The notes beneath the pieces were generated by a model. That model did no database searches and was not told the origin of the DNA. It worked only from the letters and a program-made list of their open reading frames with translations. Of a stretch of 15,622 nucleotides of DNA, positions 6,642 through 12,381 are shown in pieces. The stretch covers positions 1-15,622 of the forward strand of contig JAFSXH010000061.1 in NCBI GenBank assembly GCA_017444165.1, written 5' to 3'. How positions within the stretch are numbered: position 1 is the stretch's first letter; every line of letters begins with the position of its first letter. Both the position numbers and the translations under genes were made by a program. This stretch comes from a bacterium (lineage in GTDB: Bacteria; Vulcanimicrobiota; Xenobia; Xenobiales; Xenobiaceae).

Positions 6642-7559
6642 GTGTTCACACTTCGAGAATTAAAATCTGAATTTTTGAATGTAATACCTGGTGGTAAATT
6701 TCTCATAGAACTTTACTATAAGTATAAGTATTCTAAATTACAGAAGCACATTCAGAGTGAAGTTTTACAGTATTTAACAGGTGCTGGAGCAGATAAGGAT
6801 ATTCTCGAACTCGAACCTTTTTTCAGAAAACATTACTTCGATAAGGAACATTACTTTAATATGATTCCTTATGAGTGGGTTGGAGAATTTGCTGAAGAAG
6901 ATATAGAAGTTCATTTCGATAATAAAAAGAGGCTTTATTATGTATATTGGCGTGGCAAGAAGATGTACTGGAAACGGGGTATCAGACCGCTAATTATACA
7001 AAAGTGCGCGAATGTTCTATTTATAGAACAAGACGATCGCTCTCCTCATAAATATGTTCTCACTGATACACTAAAAGGGGCTGTCATTGCCGATCTAGGC
7101 GGTGCTGAGGGGTGCTTTACGCTGGATGTTATAGAGCAGATCGAACACGCCTACATCTTTGAGTGTGACGAAAAATGGATAGAAGCTCTGGAAGCTACTT
7201 TTGAACCGTACAAAGAGAAAGTTACTATCATCAAAAAGTTTGTCGGTAAAGATGTAAATGAAAATTGCACTACTTTAGACGAATATTTTAGCGATAAGAA
7301 ATTAGATTACTTAAAAGCCGATATTGAAGGAGCTGAAGTAGATATGCTTTGGGGCGGTATTGAAACTATGAAGCATAAAGTTCGTGAAGCCAATATCTGT
7401 CTTTATCATACACCAACCGATGAGAGTAATATAATTGATTTTTTGACCAAATGTGACTATTTATGTCAAGTAACTGATGGTTATATATTTTTGTATGATG
7501 AGCAAGTTGAACCACGCAACTGGTTTCGTCGCGGTGTAGTTTTAGGAAAAAGGCTGTAA
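6642..7559 (+). CDS. FkbM-family SAM-dependent methyltransferase
   Basis: 305 residues. The C-terminal half is a Rossmann methyltransferase of the FkbM type: DLGGAEG (151-157) binds S-adenosylmethionine, FECDE (173-177) is the second strand acidic motif, and KADIEGAE (225-232) is the family signature. Family members O-methylate sugars and other small molecules, often on surface glycans. The 140-residue N-terminal extension, rich in Tyr and Lys, is not recognised. No signal peptide is visible, so it is probably cytoplasmic. The start is GTG, with AAAGGA seven bases upstream. It lies between an L,D-transpeptidase and a lipoprotein in one operon, suggesting an envelope substrate, though the substrate itself is unknown. 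Confidence 0.85.
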   Translation: MFTLRELKSEFLNVIPGGKFLIELYYKYKYSKLQKHIQSEVLQYLTGAGADKDILELEPFFRKHYFDKEHYFNMIPYEWVGEFAEEDIEVHFDNKKRLYYVYWRGKKMYWKRGIRPLIIQKCANVLFIEQDDRSPHKYVLTDTLKGAVIADLGGAEGCFTLDVIEQIEHAYIFECDEKWIEALEATFEPYKEKVTIIKKFVGKDVNENCTTLDEYFSDKKLDYLKADIEGAEVDMLWGGIETMKHKVREANICLYHTPTDESNIIDFLTKCDYLCQVTDGYIFLYDEQVEPRNWFRRGVVLGKRL

Positions 7560-7575
7560 AAATTGAGGAAAGTCT

Positions 7576-8073
7576 ATGATTAAGAATCTTTGTTTTGTAT
7601 CTCTGGTGTTAATTTTGTTGTTCTCAGCTTGTACCACTGCTACTCCTGATGGTCCCAATATGGGAAACTTAATTCCTGGGGTAGGTATTAAAGAAGTACA
7701 ACTCTTTGATACGAAAAGTGATGTCGAAAAGAAATTAGGCAAGCCTAAAAGCTACACGACTAACCCATTTAATAAAAGCAACACGATAGCCCAATATCCA
7801 GAGAAGGGTTTAGAAATATCTTATCTGGATGATGCTGTGGGCAGCATTGTACTTTACAGTTCAGGACGAAAAGATGGAATAGATTGGCTAGCCTATGAAG
7901 GTTCTACTAACGAAGGAATTTGGCCTCAGTCAAACCTCAAGACGATCAAAAGCAAATTGGGACAACCATTAAAAGAGTTGCCCCAAGCCGTGATCTATCC
8001 TGGATTGTGGATACGCTTAGACAAAGATGGCCAAGTAGAAAGTTTCAGCATTAGCATTGAAAAAGTAAACTGA
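7576..8073 (+). CDS. Lipoprotein with duplicated BamE-like half repeats
   Basis: 165 residues. A type II signal peptide ends in the lipobox LFSAC, with lipidated Cys19, so the protein should be membrane-anchored. The mature part contains a two-fold repeat. The motif K(S/A)DVEKKLGKP (47-57) followed by GLEISYLDDAVGSIVLY (78-94) recurs as LKTIKSKLGQP (121-131) followed by GLWIRLDKDGQVESFSI (143-159). This helix-then-strands pattern resembles the BamE/SmpA-like fold, but the family is uncertain. The start has GAGGAA five bases before ATG. It is the third gene of the envelope operon, 16 nt after the methyltransferase, and faces the Sel1 gene across only 27 nt without an obvious terminator. Confidence 0.75.
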   Translation: MIKNLCFVSLVLILLFSACTTATPDGPNMGNLIPGVGIKEVQLFDTKSDVEKKLGKPKSYTTNPFNKSNTIAQYPEKGLEISYLDDAVGSIVLYSSGRKDGIDWLAYEGSTNEGIWPQSNLKTIKSKLGQPLKELPQAVIYPGLWIRLDKDGQVESFSISIEKVN

Positions 8074-8100
8074 GATTTAGTTCTGCATTAGGTTAGCAAG

Positions 8101-8736
8101 CTATTGGTGTTCCATGTTTTTTAAGGTCTCGATGGCCGCTTTGTGATTTTTTGTAGCGGCCTTCTGGAGCCATTTGATGCCTTCGGCTCTATTTTTACTT
8201 ACACCATAGCCGTTTATGTAAGCTATACCTACATCATATTGGGCATTAGTGAAACCTTGTTCGGCGGCTTTCAACCACCAACGGAAACCTTCAGCCTCAT
8301 CCTTTGCGGTTCCCTCACCGTTTTTATAAAGAAATCCCAATTGATATTGAGCCTCCGCATGGCCTTTATTCGCGGAAATTCGATACCACTTGAAGGCCTC
8401 TTCATAGTTGCGGTTGCGTGCCATTCCACAGCCAGAAAAATAGCATTCTGCTATATTGAAAGCACTTGAAGGAGTTACATATCCGTTCTTAGCCGCCTCT
8501 TTATACCACTTGAGGGCTGAAAATCTGTCCATATCTACGCCCAATCCATAGTAATAAATATCGGCCAAATTACATTGAGCTTTAGCTACTCCGCTCTCAG
8601 CTTGCTCCTTTATTTGAACTATCTCCTGAGAAGAATAAATTACATCAGCCTCAGTTAAATCATTAAAGCTGAATAAACTCAATGAGGTCAATAAGCATAA
8701 ACTGAGGATCGTATTTTTATAAAAATGTCTGTACAT
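8101..8736 (-). CDS. Secreted Sel1-repeat (SLR) protein
   Basis: 211 residues from the ATG at 8734-8736. That start is chosen because GAGGT stands six bases upstream and it begins with a signal peptide (MYRHFYKN, then LSLCLLTSLSLFSF, cut near residue 30). A longer frame reaching 8826 would bury the signal peptide behind 30 residues. Four Sel1-like repeats follow at about 48-85, 86-125, 126-161 and 162-197, each with the A..LG..Y..G.G...D...A..W..KAA pattern. Such α/α solenoids are protein-interaction scaffolds in the periplasm or outside the cell. It is a single gene, convergent with the lipoprotein operon. Confidence 0.88.
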   Translation of the reverse strand: MYRHFYKNTILSLCLLTSLSLFSFNDLTEADVIYSSQEIVQIKEQAESGVAKAQCNLADIYYYGLGVDMDRFSALKWYKEAAKNGYVTPSSAFNIAECYFSGCGMARNRNYEEAFKWYRISANKGHAEAQYQLGFLYKNGEGTAKDEAEGFRWWLKAAEQGFTNAQYDVGIAYINGYGVSKNRAEGIKWLQKAATKNHKAAIETLKNMEHQ

Positions 8737-8831
8737 ATCTCTACCTCTTGCTTGTCTCGTAAACTTTATATTTATTTTAGCTATGCCTAAAGTTTTGTCC
8801 TTTTGAGCTAGTCTCACAGAGCACAACCGCC

Positions 8832-8861
8832 AAACACAACATATCAGGCTTGCAACGTAAA
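8832..8861 (+). repeat. 30-nt dispersed element, copy 2
   Basis: It matches copy 3 at 28 of 30 positions in the same orientation. It lies in the leader/promoter region of the Sel1 gene, which is transcribed in the opposite sense, and 38 nt before the plus-strand terminator hairpin. Confidence 0.7.
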
Positions 8862-8898
8862 CTTACAGTCAGAATAAACTTAAACTAGAACTGTACAA

Positions 8899-8927
8899 AC
8901 TGTCTTAGAGGAGACAGTCAGTTTTTT
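8899..8927 (+). terminator. Orphan plus-strand terminator-like hairpin
   Basis: ACTGTCT (8899-8905) pairs perfectly with AGACAGT (8912-8918) around the loop TAGAGG; CAG and then six T residues follow. No plus-strand protein gene ends nearby; the nearest ends at 8073, beyond a convergent gene. It may end a small plus-strand RNA that includes copy 2 of the 30-nt element, or stop antisense transcription. Confidence 0.6.
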
Positions 8928-8974
8928 CGTTCCAGCCCCTGCGAGTGAAACGAGCAACCACGAAAAAAGCTGAC
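8917..8974. repeat. Long imperfect inverted repeat 1
   Basis: GTCAGTTTTTTCGT (8917-8930) pairs with ACGAAAAAAGCTGAC (8960-8974), giving 14 pairs with one bulged base around a 29-nt loop. The left arm overlaps the 3' half of the terminator hairpin, so the two structures exclude each other. Confidence 0.65.
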
Positions 8975-9050
8975 GCTCCAGAAACTATCAAAACGAAATA
9001 CAACGAGAATGAAGATCTGATCCAAACTGCAGAAACATTGAAATTGAAAA

Positions 9051-9137
9051 GCAGTTTAGACTTTTTGGTGAGCCGACATCTCGAAGCGCAACGGAGTAAA
9101 GCGAAGAGCGGAGGCTCAACAAAAATGTCTAAACTGC
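9051..9137. repeat. Long imperfect inverted repeat 2
   Basis: The arms 9051-9074 and 9113-9137 match at about 23 of 25 positions when one is reverse-complemented, with one extra A and one mismatch. The 38-nt loop is rich in GCGAAG/GCGCAACGGAG-like purine motifs. The stem begins GCAGTTTAGAC and closes on GAGCC/GGCTC. Confidence 0.7.
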
Positions 9138-9144
9138 CTAACAC

Positions 9145-9174
9145 AAACACAACATATCAGACTTACAACGTAAA
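9145..9174 (+). repeat. 30-nt dispersed element, copy 3
   Basis: It begins seven bases after inverted repeat 2 and is in direct orientation with copy 2, so the two copies bracket 8832-9174. A shorter echo, TTACAACGCAAA, follows at 9187-9198, 24 nt after the same core in this copy. Confidence 0.7.
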
Positions 9175-9235
9175 AACGAAAAATGGTTACAACGCAAATC
9201 CATAGTAAAAAAAATGCTAATTTTTTGCCAAACAG

Positions 9236-9264
9236 TTATATTCAAGTGCTTTTTGTGTTAGAAT
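9236..9264 (+). promoter_or_regulatory. Promoter of the 9299 gene (extended -10)
   Basis: TAGAAT at 9259-9264 is preceded by TGT, giving an extended -10 (TGnTATAAT-like). A weak -35, TTATAT, lies at 9236-9241 with a 17-nt spacer. Transcription from about 9271 would leave a leader of roughly 28 nt. Confidence 0.5.
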
Positions 9265-9298
9265 GCAAAAAACAATCTCATTATCCTAGAGGTGTATC

Positions 9299-9799
9299 GT
9301 GGACAGCATGATCAACGGTTGGCAGCCAGTACAGAGTGACAGACCCAATGTAAGCGTGTTTGAACGTCAATCTACCCACAGTCAAGCCGTAATAGAACAC
9401 AATGATGACGGCACAGTCTCCGCTTCTTCCAAAAATGGCCGCTTCGGTTTAGGTACTGAAGTTGAAGCCGATTACTACACTCCCGCTCCTTCTGATGAGA
9501 AGATTTTAGATGACATGGATCAGTTGGCCTTCCCGCCTAAGTACGCTGGCTGGAAACCCGCCAAACCCAATGGTCCCCAGTTAGGCAACGTCAGAACTTA
9601 CGAAGGTCGCGAGACGAGCGGACTCATTAAGAGTAAAGTTCAAGTCCAAATCTCTCAAGAGGGCGACAAGACCCATTACGCTGGTAAGGTTGGTCGTTTT
9701 GGCACTCAGTTTGAAGGAACTCTCTATGCCAAGGCCAGTGATGCCGAGATCTTGCAGCGTCTCTCCCGCAATGATAAGTTGCCTCAAAATCCAGTCTAA
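9299..9799 (+). CDS. Internally duplicated protein of unknown function
   Basis: 166 residues, soluble, without signal peptide or membrane helix; I do not recognise the family. It consists of two related halves. The first has GW (7-8), FE (21-22), GRFG (47-50), Y59 and SDEKIL (65-70). The second has GW (84-85), YE (101-102), GRFG (132-135), Y143 and SDAEIL (147-152). Each half looks β-rich and ends in a helix. The GTG start at 9299 is preferred because AGAGGT stands five bases upstream; the ATG three codons later would be too far away. It is monocistronic, with a readable promoter and a strong terminator, so it is probably well expressed. Confidence 0.8.
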   Translation: MDSMINGWQPVQSDRPNVSVFERQSTHSQAVIEHNDDGTVSASSKNGRFGLGTEVEADYYTPAPSDEKILDDMDQLAFPPKYAGWKPAKPNGPQLGNVRTYEGRETSGLIKSKVQVQISQEGDKTHYAGKVGRFGTQFEGTLYAKASDAEILQRLSRNDKLPQNPV

Positions 9800-9820
9800 G
9801 AACAGAGCTTTTTGAACGTA

Positions 9821-9862
9821 AAAATAGAGTGCAAAGACAAAGATTTGCACTCTATTTTTTTT
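9821..9862 (+). terminator. Strong rho-independent terminator, probably bidirectional
   Basis: A perfect 15-bp stem (9821-9835 with 9844-9858, core ATAGAGTGCAAA) encloses an 8-nt loop and runs into T residues up to 9862. It ends the 9299 gene. On the minus strand the stem is followed by TTTTACG, so it can also serve the glycosyltransferase gene that stops at 9891. Confidence 0.92.
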
Positions 9863-9890
9863 ATCTCAATCCGCCATTTGCAAACTCACC

Positions 9891-10652
9891 TCATTGGCGA
9901 GGAAATGGTGTATAATTTATCTTTGTGTGTTTAGTAAAGTGAGTAAACCAATATTTAGTCAATTTTGCTAAATGGATCAAATAGTTATAGATCTCTTTGC
10001 CATTAAATTTGCTGTTGCCTTTTTGACGATCTCTGAATATAAAGGGAACCTCTGTCACCGTCTTGTAGTTGCCTTTAACTAACACTTCTAAGTTAATTTT
10101 GAAACCGATAGGATCCAACCGTGGGGCAACCTCTTGGAAAACACTGCGTTTCATGAGCATGTAACCACTAGTAACGTCATTTACAGGACAGATGAGCCAG
10201 CCCATAACCACCGCCGCTAAAGAGGTTATCCTTCTAAACCAGGGCCAATTTTCCACGCCACCGCCTTTAATGTAGCGACTGCCCATAGCTATATCAGCTC
10301 CTCCATGGGTTATGGAGTAAATCATATCAGGCAGAATGGCAGTGTCGTGAGAGAGATCGGCATCAATAACGCCCAAAATTTCCCCTGTACTCTCTTCCCA
10401 ACCCCTAATAACCGCTGAAGATAATCCTAATTTTCCTTCACGTTTTATAACCCTTACGTTATAGCGTTTATCTAAAGACTCTGCATATTGAGCAGTTCCA
10501 TCAGGAGAGTTATCATCGACAACGATTATCTCTGTTTCCATTCCTGCAGAGTGTGTACAGTTAAAGATCTTCTCTGCAAGCACACCTATATTTTCTTTTT
10601 CGTTGTAAGTAGGTATTACTATAGATAAAAGTGGAGCCATTTCTAAATCCAT
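9891..10652 (-). CDS. GT2 glycosyltransferase, polyprenol-phosphate mannose synthase-like
   Basis: 253 residues, GT-A fold. Motifs follow the dolichol-phosphate mannose synthase (DPM1) pattern: IVIPTYNEKENI (11-22), DDNSPDGT (46-53), DADLSHD (97-103) with the metal-binding DAD, GSRYIKGGGVENW (124-136), VTSGYMLMKRSVF (160-172), FKINLEVL (184-191) and FRDRQKGNSKF (206-216). It should transfer a sugar from a nucleotide donor to a polyprenyl phosphate at the inner face of the membrane. It has no C-terminal membrane domain, so it is of the short, soluble type. The ATG at 10650-10652 overlaps the stop of the preceding gene by 10 nt. A second ATG at 10638-10640 is possible and would remove the overlap; neither has a strong Shine-Dalgarno. 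Confidence 0.9.
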   Translation of the reverse strand: MDLEMAPLLSIVIPTYNEKENIGVLAEKIFNCTHSAGMETEIIVVDDNSPDGTAQYAESLDKRYNVRVIKREGKLGLSSAVIRGWEESTGEILGVIDADLSHDTAILPDMIYSITHGGADIAMGSRYIKGGGVENWPWFRRITSLAAVVMGWLICPVNDVTSGYMLMKRSVFQEVAPRLDPIGFKINLEVLVKGNYKTVTEVPFIFRDRQKGNSKFNGKEIYNYLIHLAKLTKYWFTHFTKHTKINYTPFPRQ

Positions 10653-11137
10653 ACAACTTTCTCAGATTTCAAACAAATGTCCGCAATTACTGGCAAAGAA
10701 ACTAAATCACCTATGATCACGTCTCCCATCACCCGCAAAGTTTGAGCAGATTTTTCACAAACTTTTATGGAAGTTCCACGTTTTTGCAAGAATTTGATCT
10801 GCTTTATCACAGGAGAATTTTCACAACACAAAATTACTGCTCTGTGCATAAAAATTACATACTGGGGAACGTGTTTGCTCTCTGCAAGGGAAGCTAGAAA
10901 CTCTGCCAACAGACTTTGACCTAGATTATCTCCGTGTCCTATATACTCTTTGGTGACGATGACGGCAATTTTTTCTAATCTATTTTCGCTATCAACACGC
11001 TGAGGTCTAGCCTGAGCTTTACCTCTAAAATCGCACTTAAGATTGATGAGACTGCAAAACACATCGCACCCCATAAAATCCAAGTCGGAATCGCAAAGGA
11101 AAGTAAACTTCTTAGAATTGCAGAAATCATCGGACAT
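10643..11137 (-). CDS. YedF-like DsrE-family protein with degenerate TusA segment
   Basis: 164 residues. From about 55 on it matches the DsrE-like domain of YedF: KIAVIVTKEYIGHGDNLGQ, then VPQYVIFMHRAVILCCENSPV, then LQKRGTSIKVCEKSAQTLRV and VIADICLKSEKVVWI. YedF proteins usually carry a CGTC-type cysteine pair at the KVC position; here only C127 remains (CEKS). The upstream stretch DFRGKAQARP (36-45) aligns with the TusA motif D-x-RG-x-x-CPxP but has lost the sulfur-carrying Cys and the rest of the domain. Nine cysteines are present, five in the first 35 residues. Family members relate to sulfur or selenium transfer; this copy may have changed role. The Shine-Dalgarno is weak. Its stop overlaps the glycosyltransferase start. 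Confidence 0.7.
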   Translation of the reverse strand: MSDDFCNSKKFTFLCDSDLDFMGCDVFCSLINLKCDFRGKAQARPQRVDSENRLEKIAVIVTKEYIGHGDNLGQSLLAEFLASLAESKHVPQYVIFMHRAVILCCENSPVIKQIKFLQKRGTSIKVCEKSAQTLRVMGDVIIGDLVSLPVIADICLKSEKVVWI

Positions 11138-11159
11138 CGACTTATTTTTTCAATTGGCA

Positions 11160-11213
11160 AAAAAAAATCCCTCCGTTAGCAAGGAAATTGAAAATAGAAG
11201 GGGCTTTTTTTTT
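11160..11213. terminator. Bidirectional terminator-like hairpin between divergent genes
   Basis: A run of A (11160-11167) and CCCT (11169-11172) face AGGG (11199-11202) and a run of T (11205-11213). Each strand therefore shows a G+C stem followed by a T-tract. The inner loop is long (26 nt) and holds a smaller CC/GG pairing. It lies between two divergent start codons, so it is more likely a leader attenuator or transcription insulator than an operon end. Confidence 0.45.
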
Positions 11214-11232
11214 AGTGCGGTATTAAATAGGT

Positions 11233-12381
11233 ATGGGTTCAGAAAAAGCAATTGCAAAATTTAAGCATATAATCGGTGGTTTTCGTTGGAGGATTGCCGT
11301 TCTCTCTATATCTTTGTACGTATTTTTCTCAATATTTATAGCTATGGCAGTTTCGAGCTCCACATTTAAACGCGGCGACAGCGAATTAAATAATTTGCTC
11401 AGTCAAACTTTGAATAGTTTTGCTTATAACAACACTGCAGAGTTTGAAAAGATGGTTAAGTTAGCCAAATCGTTTACTAGCGAGGAATTATTTAGCAAAT
11501 ATGTTAAAGATGGACCCAATGAAGTCTTTGCCAAAACGGATGAAAAAAATTTAGAGCGTCTCAGTGCCTATCTCATGATCGAGTTGGGCGGTTTGGATGA
11601 AGATATTCTCTTATCCACAGATAAAGATGGTCAAGTTTATTTTTGTGTGGAGAGAAAGAGTACCGAAGACAGTTCGACCTTAGCAGATAATAAAGATATC
11701 GAAGAACACGTCAATGACACTAAAAAAGCTATTGTTGAAAGCAACAATCAAGGTAAAAATTCTTATACCATCAACCCATCATTTTTAAAACCTGTTTGGG
11801 AACGAGAGGAAAGTTCTACAGGTTATATTCGTTTAACTAACGATGGCCCCATATTCTTTGCCGTAGCTGTTCCCTGGGATAAAGACAATAGTCAAAAGGG
11901 AGCCTTAATCTTAGGCAAACGTATAGATAACCGCTGTTTGGTGAATTGGACACAAGGTATGCCAGCTGGTATAATCATGGTCACGTCAGGACAAGATATA
12001 CTCAATTCTTACGACAAGCGCACAGCTACATCTCCCACTCCGACCATGGAATCATCTTTAGACAAACTCAATAAGAGCTACAATTGGCAAGAAGCCGTCC
12101 CTAAGCCTAGCAAAAAAGAAGGAGTATTTATCAAAGCGAAAGAGGTCGAGTTGGCGGGCAAGAAGTGGAAGGCCCTCAGTGCAGAGTTATTTACGGGCGG
12201 AAAACGAGATAATATCGGCTTTGTAGTCTTTTTAGCCGATATGGATAACTTAGATAATGAAGTGAGCCAAAACCGCGCTATCATGGCTTGGGGTGTATTT
12301 ATAAGTGCTGTCTTGCAATTTTTAGCTATCTACTTCCTGTCACCTTGGTGCTTAAAATTTGCTCACCAACATTTCGATTAA
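11233..12381 (+). CDS. Sensor-like membrane protein with CHASE4/Cache-like domain, no output domain
   Basis: 382 residues. A short cytoplasmic N-terminus is followed by a helix (about 21-41), a 305-residue extracytoplasmic region and a second helix (about 350-370), then only 12 residues. The outer region has the order expected of CHASE4/Cache-type sensors: a long N-terminal helix (50-92), a D-x-x-L-L-S-T-D-K-D-G-Q strand turn (123-134) and GPIFFAVAVPW...KGALILGKRID (205-232). The assignment comes from this pattern only. No HAMP, kinase, GGDEF or methyl-accepting domain follows. The ATG is the only possible start, because an in-frame TAA lies seven bases upstream, and its ribosome binding site is poor. 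Its stop overlaps the MCE gene stop. Confidence 0.7.
   Translation: MGSEKAIAKFKHIIGGFRWRIAVLSISLYVFFSIFIAMAVSSSTFKRGDSELNNLLSQTLNSFAYNNTAEFEKMVKLAKSFTSEELFSKYVKDGPNEVFAKTDEKNLERLSAYLMIELGGLDEDILLSTDKDGQVYFCVERKSTEDSSTLADNKDIEEHVNDTKKAIVESNNQGKNSYTINPSFLKPVWEREESSTGYIRLTNDGPIFFAVAVPWDKDNSQKGALILGKRIDNRCLVNWTQGMPAGIIMVTSGQDILNSYDKRTATSPTPTMESSLDKLNKSYNWQEAVPKPSKKEGVFIKAKEVELAGKKWKALSAELFTGGKRDNIGFVVFLADMDNLDNEVSQNRAIMAWGVFISAVLQFLAIYFLSPWCLKFAHQHFD

Larger units (their letters stand above)
8737..9298. other. Gene-free spacer with structured repeats
   Basis: The 562 bases between the Sel1 gene and the 9299 gene hold no convincing protein. An 86-codon frame at 8945-9205 lacks a ribosome binding site and runs through both long hairpins. 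The region contains two copies of the 30-nt element, a plus-strand terminator hairpin, two long imperfect inverted repeats and the promoter of the downstream gene. Confidence 0.7.

Noticed and set aside
8074..8100. TAGC-AA-GCTA palindrome between the convergent lipoprotein and Sel1 genes as a terminator
   Set aside because: The stem is four base pairs with a 2-nt loop and no T-tract follows on either strand.
8737..8826. 30-residue N-terminal extension of the Sel1-repeat protein
   Set aside because: It would place the signal peptide in the interior; the internal ATG has the correct ribosome binding site and starts directly with the signal peptide.
8945..9205. An 86-codon plus-strand frame in the structured spacer
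   Set aside because: It starts at GTG without a ribosome binding site, runs through both arms of two long inverted repeats and through copy 3 of the dispersed element, and gives a low-complexity peptide with no recognisable fold.
11043..11264. A 73-codon plus-strand frame across the divergent spacer
   Set aside because: It is antisense to the start of the YedF-like gene, crosses the A/T-run hairpin and has no family features.
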